A stretch of DNA of 44,313 nt from Candidatus Eisenbacteria bacterium (GTDB lineage: Bacteria; Desulfobacterota; Binatia; DP-6), in contig DATJZY010000015.1 of NCBI GenBank assembly GCA_035577985.1, forward strand, positions 1-44,313, in the 5' to 3' direction. Each line of letters starts with the position of its first letter. Position 1 is the first letter of the stretch. The position numbers and the translations under genes are program-made. A model generated the notes under the pieces. That model did no database searches, had not been told where the DNA came from, and saw nothing but the letters and a program-made list of their open reading frames with translations. This document shows, piece after piece, positions 35,962 to 43,705 of the stretch.

Positions 35962-36474
35962 ATGGATGGTTTCGTGGAGCCGCGCGTCCGACGGATCGTC
36001 GCCGACGTGCTTGGCGTCGACGCCGCCTTGCTGGAGGTCGGCGTGTCGCTGCGCGACGACCTGGCGCTCGACTCGCTCGACTTGGTCGAGCTGTCGAGCG
36101 CGATCGAAGAGGATCTGCAGGTCGTCATGCCACCCGAGCTCCCGTCGTGGGTCAGAACCTACGGCGACGTCGTCGAGCTGCTGACGCTCCTCATCCCGTC
36201 ACGCGCGCCGAACGCGACCATCGTCTGCATACCGCCGCCCGGCAGCGCCGCGTCGCAGGTGACGCGTTGCGAGGCGCTCACGCCGTACGCCGTCGAGACC
36301 GTCGTGGACGAGGCGCAGCGCCTCGGACCTGGTACCGAGCTCGACGTCACGCTCGACAACGCCGACGACATCGCCCTTGCACGGGTCCGGTCCGCGCTCG
36401 GCTGCCTCGCCGCGCATGGGATCAGCGTCCACGTGCATCGCACGGGCGCTCGCCCGCATCCACACGCGGCCTGA
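35962..36474 (+). CDS. Acyl carrier protein with unassigned C-terminal alpha/beta domain
   Basis: A 170 aa protein. Residues 1-80 are an acyl carrier domain: LRDDLALDSLDLVEL places the phosphopantetheine Ser at S38, followed by an EEDLQVVMP helix. About 85 further residues follow, starting with a hydrophobic strand (ATIVCIPP) and with GTELDVTLDNADDIALARVR and a final HGISVHVHRTG strand, suggesting a compact beta-alpha-beta fold. I do not recognise it. GGAGG lies seven bases before the ATG. The molybdopterin oxidoreductase starts 44 bases downstream on the same strand. Confidence 0.75.
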   Translation: MDGFVEPRVRRIVADVLGVDAALLEVGVSLRDDLALDSLDLVELSSAIEEDLQVVMPPELPSWVRTYGDVVELLTLLIPSRAPNATIVCIPPPGSAASQVTRCEALTPYAVETVVDEAQRLGPGTELDVTLDNADDIALARVRSALGCLAAHGISVHVHRTGARPHPHAA

Positions 36475-36518
36475 CCGCAACCGTTGCAGCGCGCGGAGCG
36501 CCCGCGTACACACCCGGT

Positions 36519-38753
36519 ATGGACGAGCGAACCTCCTTCCGGACGTGCCCGCTCTGCGAAGCGACCTGCGGCCTCGCGATCACGACGCGCGGGCGCGAGG
36601 TGACCGGCATCCGCGGCGACGATGACGACGTCTTCTCCCGCGGCTACATCTGCCCGAAGGGTCCGGCGCTGGCGGCGCTCGACGCCGATCCCGATCGGCT
36701 GCGGCGACCGATGGTGCGCCGGGGCACCACCTGGCACGAGGTCGGGTGGGACGAAGCGTTCGCCGAGATCGATCGCCACCTGCCCGCCATCATCAAGGAG
36801 CATGGGCGCGACGCGGTCGGCGTGTACCTGGGCAACCCGTCCGTCCACAACCTGGCGCTGGCGCTCTACTCGCGCGCGCTCCTGCGCGTGCTCGGTTCGC
36901 GCAACGTCTATTCGGCGAGCACCGTCGACCAGATGCCGAAGCAGATCTCCGCCGGCTTCATGTTCGGCACGGCCCTCTCCATCCCGGTGCCGGACCTCGA
37001 TCGCACGCAGTATCTCTTGATCCTCGGCGCCGATCCGATGGTCTCGAACGGAAGCCTCCTCACCGCCCCCGACATGCGCGGGCGCCTGCGCGGCATCCGC
37101 GAGCGCGGGGGCCGCATCGTGGTCGTCGATCCGCGGCGCAGCCGCACGGCCGCCGAAGCGAACGAGCATCACTTCATCCGCCCCGGCACCGACGCCCACT
37201 TCCTGTTTGCGCTCGTGCACACGATCCTCGCGGAGAAGCTCTCCGGCCCGGGGCGGCTGGCCGAGCATACGGCCGGCCTCCCCGACGTCGAGACGCTCGC
37301 GCGCGACTTCGCGCCCGAGGCGGTGGCACCGGTGTGCGGCATTCCGGCGGCGACCATCCGGCACATCGCGCGCGACCTGGCGCGCGCCGAGCGCGCCGCG
37401 GTGTACGGGCGCATCGGCACCTGCACGCAGGAGTTCGGCACGCTCGCCTCCTGGCTGGTCGACGTGCTGAACGTCCTCACCGGCAACCTCGATCGCGACG
37501 GCGGCGCCATGTTCACGAAGGCGGCCGTCGGCGCCCTCAACACGCGCGGTACCCCCGGACGCGGCAAGGGGCTGCGCACCGGGCGGCGGACGAGCCGCGT
37601 ACGCGGCCTCCCCGAGGTGCTGGGAGAGTTTCCGGTCGCGACCCTCGCCGACGAGATCGAAACACCGGGCGAAGGACAGATCCGGGCCCTCATCACGATC
37701 GCCGGCAACCCGGCGCTCTCGAACCCGAACGGCGGCCGGCTCGCCGCGGCCCTCGCGAAGCTCGACTTCATGGTGAGCCTCGACATCTACCTGAACGAGA
37801 CGTCGCGGCACGCGAACGTCATCCTCCCCGGCCTCTCGCCGCTCGAAACCTCGCACTACGACGTGGCGCTCTGGCAGCTCGCCGTGCGCAACGTCGCGAA
37901 CTATTCGGCGCCGGTCTTCGCGCCGCCCGGCGACCGGCCGAACGAGTGGCAGACGCTGCTCCGCCTCGGCGCCATCGTCATGGGCAACGGACCCGACGCC
38001 GATTCCGCCGCGCTCGACGACTTCATCGCGCGCCAGCAGGTGGAGGACTCGGTCGGTGCGACGGGCTCCCCCATCGCCGGCCGCGAGCCCGACGAGATCC
38101 TCGCGGCCATGGCGCCGCGTCGAGGGCCCGAGCGCCTGCTCGACCTCATGCTGCGCACGGGGCCGTACGGCGACGCCTTCGGCGCCCGCGAGGGTCTCTC
38201 GATGGCCGCGCTCGAAGCGAGCCCGCACGGCATCGACCTGGGTCCGCTCGCGCCCCGCGTCCCGGAGGTCCTGCGCACGCCGTCGGGGAAGATCGAGCTC
38301 GCCCCTGCCGAGATCACGGGCGACGTCGCCCGCCTGCGCGCGACCCTCGATCGCCCTGCCCCGCAGATGGTCCTGGTCGGCCGGCGCGACCTGCGCTCGA
38401 ACAACTCGTGGATGCACAACATCGACAACCTCGTGCGCGGGAAGTCGCGCTGTACCCTCCTCGTCCATCCCGACGACGCCGCACGCCTCGGCCTCACCGA
38501 CGGCCGGCCGGCGCGCGTACGGTCGCGCGTGGGAACGGTCGACGTGCCGGTGGAGGTGACCGACGCGATCATGCCGGGCGTGGTCAGCATCCCCCATGGC
38601 TGGGGGCACGACGCGCCCGGCATCCGGATGCAGGTCGCGAGCGAGCACGCGGGGGTCAACACGAACCTCCTCGCCGACGAGCTGCTGATGGATCCGCTCT
38701 CGGGGAACTCCGTCCTGAACGGCATCCCCGTGACGGTCGAGCGCGCCGCATAG
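36519..38753 (+). CDS. Molybdopterin-dependent oxidoreductase with [4Fe-4S] site
   Basis: A 744 aa enzyme of the DMSO-reductase superfamily. The N-terminal cluster ligands are C10-x2-C13-x3-C17 and C45 in YICPKG. Central guanine-dinucleotide contacts are seen in LGADPMVSNGS, VVVDPRRSRTA and ITIAGNPALSNPNGG. The C-terminal molydopterin-binding beta barrel has SNNSWMHN and VSIPHGWGHD. No twin-arginine signal is present, so it is cytosolic. The usual Mo-ligand position has no Cys or Sec. Family members include formate dehydrogenase- and acetylene hydratase-like proteins; substrate unknown. No partner subunits are adjacent. A stable hairpin follows the stop. Confidence 0.88.
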   Translation: MDERTSFRTCPLCEATCGLAITTRGREVTGIRGDDDDVFSRGYICPKGPALAALDADPDRLRRPMVRRGTTWHEVGWDEAFAEIDRHLPAIIKEHGRDAVGVYLGNPSVHNLALALYSRALLRVLGSRNVYSASTVDQMPKQISAGFMFGTALSIPVPDLDRTQYLLILGADPMVSNGSLLTAPDMRGRLRGIRERGGRIVVVDPRRSRTAAEANEHHFIRPGTDAHFLFALVHTILAEKLSGPGRLAEHTAGLPDVETLARDFAPEAVAPVCGIPAATIRHIARDLARAERAAVYGRIGTCTQEFGTLASWLVDVLNVLTGNLDRDGGAMFTKAAVGALNTRGTPGRGKGLRTGRRTSRVRGLPEVLGEFPVATLADEIETPGEGQIRALITIAGNPALSNPNGGRLAAALAKLDFMVSLDIYLNETSRHANVILPGLSPLETSHYDVALWQLAVRNVANYSAPVFAPPGDRPNEWQTLLRLGAIVMGNGPDADSAALDDFIARQQVEDSVGATGSPIAGREPDEILAAMAPRRGPERLLDLMLRTGPYGDAFGAREGLSMAALEASPHGIDLGPLAPRVPEVLRTPSGKIELAPAEITGDVARLRATLDRPAPQMVLVGRRDLRSNNSWMHNIDNLVRGKSRCTLLVHPDDAARLGLTDGRPARVRSRVGTVDVPVEVTDAIMPGVVSIPHGWGHDAPGIRMQVASEHAGVNTNLLADELLMDPLSGNSVLNGIPVTVERAA

Positions 38754-38758
38754 CGACA

Positions 38759-38785
38759 CCGACCCAAGACTGCGTCTTGGGTCGG
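38759..38785. terminator. Perfect 12-bp hairpin, left end of inverted element
   Basis: CCGACCCAAGAC-TGC-GTCTTGGGTCGG, six bases after the oxidoreductase stop. It may end that transcript. The same palindrome with loop GTA recurs at 39001-39027. Confidence 0.55.
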
Positions 38786-39000
38786 GAGAACCGAGAGTGT
38801 GGCGTCCGTGGCACGCACGATCGGCATGCCGCGGCCGGCGAAGCCGGCGCGGCAGAGCGAGGTACGCGCGAAGCGTTGAAGCACAACGACGCATTACCTC
38901 CTATCGGCACCAATTCTCTCGTGCGTGCTAGCGTTGCCGCGCCGGCTTCGCCGGCCGCGGCATACCGGTCGCGCGTCCCACCAACGCTGCACTCTCGCCC

Positions 39001-39027
39001 CCGACCCAAGACGTAGTCTTGGGTCGG
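39001..39027. terminator. Perfect 12-bp hairpin, right end of inverted element
   Basis: CCGACCCAAGAC-GTA-GTCTTGGGTCGG lies six bases after the stop of the minus-strand dehydratase gene, mirroring the left hairpin. It may terminate the ketosynthase operon. Confidence 0.55.
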
Positions 39028-39032
39028 CGTTC

Positions 39033-39449
39033 CTATCCCATGCGCGGCAGTGCGAGCGTGAAGCGGCCCTCGGCCACCACGCGATCGCCGACCCGCGCCC
39101 GGCCGCGAAACAGCGTGGCCGCGGAGAAGTGGCGCATGATCTCGACGTCCAGGTAGAGCTCGTCGCCCACCTTCACGTCGCCGGAGGTCTGGAAGTCGTC
39201 GACCGCGGCGAGGTAGCCGAGCTCCGGGCCGCCCGTCGATTGGGCGCCGATGAGGGCGCCCGCCGCCTGGGCGAGCGCCTCGAGCAGGAAGGCGGCGGGC
39301 AGCGTGTCGTCGGGTGCGATGCAGGGATCGCTCGCGCTGACGAGCTTCAAGAACGTCCCCCGCCGTTCTTCCACCTCGATCACGCGGTCGACCAGCAGAA
39401 AGGGATGGGCGTGGGGCAGCTTCGGGAACGGGTTCGGGAGATCGCTCAC
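39033..39449 (-). CDS. Hotdog-fold 3-hydroxyacyl-ACP dehydratase (ApeP/FabZ-like)
   Basis: A 138 aa hotdog protein, expected to dehydrate 3-hydroxyacyl-ACP. It has the N-terminal LPHAHPFLLVDRV and the long helix with E57 in AAFLLEALAQAAG. By spacing, the FabZ catalytic His (14 residues before that Glu) is Cys43 here, and the GHFP loop is absent. ApeP-type dehydratases of aryl-polyene clusters also depart from the FabZ motif in this way, so ApeP-like is my preferred reading. The start is GTG 39449 with AAGGAG seven bases upstream, overlapping the preceding ketosynthase-like gene by GTGA. Last gene of the cluster. Confidence 0.78.
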   Translation of the reverse strand: MSDLPNPFPKLPHAHPFLLVDRVIEVEERRGTFLKLVSASDPCIAPDDTLPAAFLLEALAQAAGALIGAQSTGGPELGYLAAVDDFQTSGDVKVGDELYLDVEIMRHFSAATLFRGRARVGDRVVAEGRFTLALPRMG

Positions 39450-40606
39450 GCGGAGCTCCTTACAACCCGAACCGGGCGACAGATGCCACCCCGCCCGATT
39501 GCGCTGACGGCGGCCACGCCGATCCGCCCGGCACGCGCCGCACCGGCGACGACGTCGAGCCCCTCGCGCGCCGGGGGCCGGATGCCGGCGGTGGGCGGAA
39601 TCCGCTGCGTGTGGATCGCGAGCACGGCGGCGGCGACGCCGAGCGCGCCGGCCGCGCCGAAGTCGCCGATGGCGCCGCGGGGCGCCGTGACGGCGACGCG
39701 CCGGCCTGCGGTCGCCCGTGCGATCGCCACTGCTTCGACCGCGTCCAGCGCCGGCAGCCCGCTCGCGCCAGCAACGACGAGATCGGCGTCGGCGACCAGC
39801 GGCCGGAGCCGCCGCGCGATCGCGTCGGCATCGCGCGGGTGACCATGCACGGACGAGGGAACCGCGAAGCCAGGATGGGGCACGATCTCCGCATACACGC
39901 GCGCCCCTCGGGCGCGTGCTCGATCGCGCGGCTCGAGCACGAGCATGGCGGCGCCTTCGCCGAGCGCCCGGCCGTCGCTCGCCCGATCGAGCGGGCGCGG
40001 CACGTCGCGCGTGAGCCCGCCCGACTCCCCGAGCACGGCGAAGAGCACGTCCGCGATCTCGTCGACGGCCCCGGCGACGCACACGTCGGCGGCGCCGTCC
40101 GCGACGGTCCGCGCGCCCCACGCGATCGCCGACTCGCCCGACACCTCGACCTCGGTCACCATCGCGGTCGGCCCCGTGACGCCGAGCTCGATCGACACAT
40201 ACGAGAGCGGCGCATTCATCACCATGTTGGGGAACACGAGCGGGTTGCCCGCGCCCTTCTCGAAGACGCGGTCCAGGAAGGGCGGCGTCTCGCGCAGGTT
40301 TCCGAGCGACGACCCGATGGCGAGCCCCGTGTGCGCGGGATCGAGCGGCGCGTCGTCGATCCCGGCATCGGCGAGGGCGAGACGCGACGCCGCCAGCGCC
40401 ATGAGCGACGCGTGGTCGATGCGCCGGCCACCGGGCGTGCGGACGAAGTCGCGGAGCTCGAGGCCCTCGACGATCCCGGCGAGCGCGCCCTCCGGACCGC
40501 CCGGCGTGAGCCCGCTTCGTCCCGAGAGCAGTCCCTCCCAGAACGGGCCGACGCCGATCCCGAACGCCGACAGGACGCCGATGCCGGTCACGGCGACCGG
40601 GGTCAC
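39446..40606 (-). CDS. Ketosynthase-like chain-length-factor protein, active site lost
   Basis: A 386 aa thiolase-fold protein clearly homologous to FabF-type ketosynthases (VAVTGIGVLSAFG start, GEGAAMLVLEPRDRARARGA, GAAGALGVAAAV). Every catalytic residue is replaced: the Cys position is E154 in TEVEVSGESA, the first His region reads AGASGLPALDAVE instead of HGTGT-ND, and the second reads PRGAIGDFGAAG instead of KxxxGH. This is the pattern of a KS-beta/chain length factor that pairs with an active ketosynthase, here probably the next gene upstream. The start is GTG 40606, overlapping that gene by GTGA. Confidence 0.85.
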   Translation of the reverse strand: MTPVAVTGIGVLSAFGIGVGPFWEGLLSGRSGLTPGGPEGALAGIVEGLELRDFVRTPGGRRIDHASLMALAASRLALADAGIDDAPLDPAHTGLAIGSSLGNLRETPPFLDRVFEKGAGNPLVFPNMVMNAPLSYVSIELGVTGPTAMVTEVEVSGESAIAWGARTVADGAADVCVAGAVDEIADVLFAVLGESGGLTRDVPRPLDRASDGRALGEGAAMLVLEPRDRARARGARVYAEIVPHPGFAVPSSVHGHPRDADAIARRLRPLVADADLVVAGASGLPALDAVEAVAIARATAGRRVAVTAPRGAIGDFGAAGALGVAAAVLAIHTQRIPPTAGIRPPAREGLDVVAGAARAGRIGVAAVSAIGRGGICRPVRVVRSSA

Positions 40607-41814
40607 TTGCGCACCTCGGGACGGGCCAACACGAGCGTCACGTTGTGGCCGCCGAAGCCATACGACGAGCTGACCGCGATGCCGAGCGGCGCGCGGCGTC
40701 CGGCCGATGGCACGAAGTCGAGGTCGGCCCACGCCGGCTCCGGCGTGCGCAGCGTGACCGTCGGCGGGAGGATGCCGTCCGTCAGCGCGACCACGGTGGC
40801 GACGGCCTCGATCGCACCCGCCGCTGCGAGGCAGTGACCGACCTGCGACTTGGTCGAGCTGACCGGCAGGCGGGGCAGGCGCGCCCCGAAGACGCCGCGC
40901 AGCGCCGCCACTTCGACGTCGTCGTTGTGCCTGGTGCCGCTGCCGTGCGCATTCACGTAGTCGACCGCCTCCGGCGCGATGCCCGCGGCGGCGAGCGCGC
41001 CGCGCATCGCCGCCAGCGCGCCCGACCCCTGCGGGTGCGGAGCGGTCACGTGGTGCGCGTCGGCGGTGACGGCGGACCCCAAGAGGAGCGCCCGGATGCG
41101 CGCGCCGCGCGCGCGTGCATGGTCGGCGCGCTCGAGGACGACCACGCCCGCGCCCTCGCCGAGGGAGAGCCCGCGCCGGGTGGCGTCGAACGGACGGCAG
41201 GGCTCGGCGTCGAGCGCCTGCAGCGCGTCGAAGCCGGCGTAGGTGAGGCGACAGAGCGTGTCGACGCCGAGCGCGAACGCGACCGGCGCCTCGCCGCGCT
41301 CGACCATGCCGGCTGCGGTCGTGATCGCGAGCGCGCCGGACGAGCACGCGGTCGAGACCGTGGCGCGCGGGCCGAACATGCCGAGGCCCTGCCCCACCGC
41401 CGCGCCGACGGTCGAGAGCGGCATGCCGAGAAAGCGCGACAGGCGCACGCGACGGTGCTCGCCTGCGCGCCAGCGACGATAGGCTTCCTCGGTCTCGAAC
41501 ATGCCGCCCGTGGTCGCCCCGACGACGAGGGCGGCGTCGGCGCGGAGCGCGGCGTCGAGGCCTGCCATGCGGCACGCCTCCGCCGTGGCGACGAGCGCGA
41601 AACGGTCCGAGCGCGACAACCGCCGCGCATGCGGCATCGCCACCGGGGGAAGCTCCGGAACCTGGGCGGCGATGGCCGCGCGACCGCGATGCGCGAACAG
41701 CGTCAGCGGTCCGATCCCGCAGCGCCCCTCCACGAGACCGACGGTGAGGGCCGTCACGTCGCCACCCAGCGCCGTGACCTGGCCCACGCCCGTGATGGCG
41801 ACGGCGCCGGCCAT
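40603..41814 (-). CDS. Beta-ketoacyl-ACP synthase (FabF-type), catalytic
   Basis: A 403 aa ketosynthase condensing malonyl-ACP with acyl-ACP. The triad is complete: nucleophile C157 in VSTACSSG, H290 in VNAHGSGTRHND and H327 with K322 in STKSQVGHCLAAAG. LSLGEGAGVVVLE is conserved. The start ATG 41814 precedes the first strand AGAVAITGVGQVTALG. It is coupled to the active-site-less homologue downstream, resembling a KS/CLF heterodimer pair. An ACP gene lies 11 bases upstream. Confidence 0.94.
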   Translation of the reverse strand: MAGAVAITGVGQVTALGGDVTALTVGLVEGRCGIGPLTLFAHRGRAAIAAQVPELPPVAMPHARRLSRSDRFALVATAEACRMAGLDAALRADAALVVGATTGGMFETEEAYRRWRAGEHRRVRLSRFLGMPLSTVGAAVGQGLGMFGPRATVSTACSSGALAITTAAGMVERGEAPVAFALGVDTLCRLTYAGFDALQALDAEPCRPFDATRRGLSLGEGAGVVVLERADHARARGARIRALLLGSAVTADAHHVTAPHPQGSGALAAMRGALAAAGIAPEAVDYVNAHGSGTRHNDDVEVAALRGVFGARLPRLPVSSTKSQVGHCLAAAGAIEAVATVVALTDGILPPTVTLRTPEPAWADLDFVPSAGRRAPLGIAVSSSYGFGGHNVTLVLARPEVRK

Positions 41815-41825
41815 CCGCGCCTTCG

Positions 41826-42101
41826 TCAGGCCGCCCGGGCCTCGGAGATGAAGTCGGCGAGCGCCGCCACGGACGCGAAGGCCCGCTTGCCGGTGTCCTC
41901 ATCCGCGATCGTGACGTTGAACCGCTCCTCGACCAGCACGACCAGCTCGAGGGCGTCGATCGAATCGAGCCCGAGGCCCGTCCCCTCGGAGGACTGCCCG
42001 AAGATGGGTGCCTCGTCGACGATCTCCTGCGGGCTCACCGTGAGCCGGAGGCCCTTGATGAGAAGCTTCTTCACTTCCGCCCGGACGTCGCTGCGATCCA
42101 T
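41826..42101 (-). CDS. Acyl carrier protein
   Basis: A 91 aa stand-alone carrier with the phosphopantetheine site S47 in LGLDSIDALEL, followed by VVLVEERFNVTI. The acidic helix-2 region and hydrophobic pocket residues match type II carriers. The N-terminal helix (VKKLLIKGLRL) is more basic than in housekeeping AcpP. It lies between the ketoreductase and ketosynthase genes (gaps of 14 and 11 bases) and presumably carries the growing chain of this cluster. The ribosome-binding site is weak. Confidence 0.93.
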   Translation of the reverse strand: MDRSDVRAEVKKLLIKGLRLTVSPQEIVDEAPIFGQSSEGTGLGLDSIDALELVVLVEERFNVTIADEDTGKRAFASVAALADFISEARAA

Positions 42102-42115
42102 CGGAATCCGGCTCT

Positions 42116-42865
42116 TTAGAGCATCGTGAGACCGCCGTCCACGTGCAGGGTGGTCCCCGTGACGCAGGCGGCGCCGGTCGAAGCCAGGTACACGACCGCT
42201 GCAGCCACTTCTTCCGGGGTGGCCAAACGACCGAGGGGGATGCGGCCCTGCAGCGTCTCGCGGTGCTCGGGCGCCATCCCCGCGATGAGCCCGGTGTCGA
42301 CCAGGCCCGGCGAGACGGCATTCACGGTGATCCCGTAGCGCGCGACCTCGCGCGCGAGCGACTTGGTCATGGCGACGAGCCCCCCCTTGGACGCCGCATA
42401 CGCCCCCGCCCCCTCCTTGCCCAGAAAGGCCGCGGGGGAGACGACGTTGATGATGCGGCCCCAGTGTCCGCCGATCATGCCGCGCAGCGCGATCTTCGTA
42501 CAGAGGAAGGCTCCTTTGAGATTGGTGTCGAGCACCCGGTCCCAGGCCGCGTCGCCGGTCATCATGAGGAGCGCGTCGTGCGTCACCGCGGCGTTGTTCA
42601 CGAGCACGTCGGCCGGCCCGCCCAGCTCGGCGCGCACCTGGGCGAAGAAAGCGGCGACCGCGGCCGCGTCGGCCACGTCGGCCCTGCCCGTGCACACCGC
42701 GGCGCCGAGCGCCCGCGCGGCGTTCGCCGTCTCGGACGCCGCCGCCTCGTTCGACGCGTAGTTGAAGGCGACGGCTGCGCCCTCGCGCGCGCACGCGAGC
42801 ACGATCGCCCGCCCGATGCCGCGCGATCCCCCGGTGACGACGACGCGGCGGCCCGCGAGCGTCAA
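42116..42865 (-). CDS. 3-oxoacyl-ACP reductase (FabG-like SDR)
   Basis: A 249 aa short-chain dehydrogenase reducing 3-ketoacyl-ACP with NADPH. Cofactor loop TGGSRGIG (11-18), NNAAV (90-94), and tetrad N115, S143, Y156 and K160 (YAASK) are complete. The C-terminus VTGTTLHVDGGLTML is typical of FabG. The start is TTG 42865, overlapping the stop of the upstream ketosynthase-like gene as TTGA; no better start exists before the first strand RRVVVTGG. Its place in the cluster fits iterative beta-keto reduction. Confidence 0.92.
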   Translation of the reverse strand: MTLAGRRVVVTGGSRGIGRAIVLACAREGAAVAFNYASNEAAASETANAARALGAAVCTGRADVADAAAVAAFFAQVRAELGGPADVLVNNAAVTHDALLMMTGDAAWDRVLDTNLKGAFLCTKIALRGMIGGHWGRIINVVSPAAFLGKEGAGAYAASKGGLVAMTKSLAREVARYGITVNAVSPGLVDTGLIAGMAPEHRETLQGRIPLGRLATPEEVAAAVVYLASTGAACVTGTTLHVDGGLTML

Positions 42866-43647
42866 GCCGACCTCTCGACGACGATGCTCGCCACGTGACC
42901 GCTCGGGCAGCGGCCGAGCACGTGGGTCGTGCGCGGCGCCCCGTCCTTCAACGCCGCCAGGATCTCGAACACGCCGGCCGCGGCGAGCGCGCTCGGTGCG
43001 CGGGCGGCGGCGGCGCCAGGCTCGAACCCGGCCGCCGCGTCGCGCACGATGCCGAGCACACGGGCGCCGCGAGCTCGCGCATGGTCGACAGGCTCGAGGA
43101 CGAGCGTCGCCGCCCCTTCGCCGACCGGGCCATCGAGCGCCAGGCCGCCGTCGGCGATCCATCGCTCGAGCGGCTCGCCTGCGGCGTCCATCCCGCCGGC
43201 GACGAACGCGTCGGCTTGCCGAAGGCGCAGCAGATCCACGGCGTGGCCGATCGCGACGAGCCCCGCGACGCCACCCGCGGTGAGGGTGATCGCGGGGCCA
43301 CCCAGCCGATACGCGATCGCGAGCTCGCCGGCGGCCGCGTTCGAGACGGTGGCGGCGAACAGGCGCGGGCTCGCCGCCGCGGCCCCGCCGTCCACGAAGC
43401 GCCGCTGGTAGGCGACGTTGGTGAGAAAACAGCCGAGCGCCGTCCCGAGCACGACCCCCACCTCGGGGCGGGGATCGCCGGCCGTGACGTCGAGTCCGGC
43501 CATCGCGAGCGCGGCGCCGGCTGCGCCGATCACGAGCTGCGTCACGCGCTCGGCGCGCGCCGCGCGGGCCCGCACGACCTCCGGCATGGCTTCCGGATCC
43601 GGAGCGTGCACGCCGCCGACGCCGGTGATCGCGATCTCGCCCGTCAC
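42862..43647 (-). CDS. Shortened, catalytically dead ketosynthase-like protein
   Basis: A 261 aa protein with ketosynthase features but far short of the usual 400. The start EIAITGVGGVHAPD and the region AITLTAGGVAGLVAIGHAVD align with the nucleophile elbow; the Cys position is G126. VGEGAATLVLEPVDHARARG is retained. Most of the C-terminal half with both catalytic His is missing, yet it ends cleanly with HVASIVVERSA and overlaps fabG by TTGA. It is GC-rich and uninterrupted, so it looks selected rather than decaying. A structural or chain-length partner is my inference. The start is GTG 43647. Confidence 0.75.
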   Translation of the reverse strand: MTGEIAITGVGGVHAPDPEAMPEVVRARAARAERVTQLVIGAAGAALAMAGLDVTAGDPRPEVGVVLGTALGCFLTNVAYQRRFVDGGAAAASPRLFAATVSNAAAGELAIAYRLGGPAITLTAGGVAGLVAIGHAVDLLRLRQADAFVAGGMDAAGEPLERWIADGGLALDGPVGEGAATLVLEPVDHARARGARVLGIVRDAAAGFEPGAAAARAPSALAAAGVFEILAALKDGAPRTTHVLGRCPSGHVASIVVERSA

Positions 43648-43705
43648 GCGGCCGCCGGTGACAGCGGGTGCGTCGGACGCACCCGCGCACAAGAGCGTCG
43701 GCTGC

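Larger units (their letters stand above)
38759..39027. repeat. Intergenic inverted-repeat element (MITE/BIME-like)
   Basis: The 279-base gap between the oxidoreductase and the dehydratase gene is filled by two imperfect arms in inverted orientation. Each outer end is the palindrome GACCCAAGAC-N3-GTCTTGGGTC. Inside, a 29-base core is identical but inverted (38826-38854 and 38935-38963), itself containing GCCGGCGAAGCCGGC. Flanking arm sequence is about 60-70% alike. The centre (about 38876-38913) is unique. No coding sequence is seen. Confidence 0.75.

Noticed and set aside
36159..38894. 911-codon antisense frame over the molybdopterin oxidoreductase
   Set aside because: Same antisense artefact; Arg/Ala/Asp-rich with no motifs, while the sense frame has cluster and cofactor motifs.
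38656..39009. Short frames inside the inverted-repeat element
   Set aside because: Their similarity to each other reflects the inverted DNA repeat, not a protein family.
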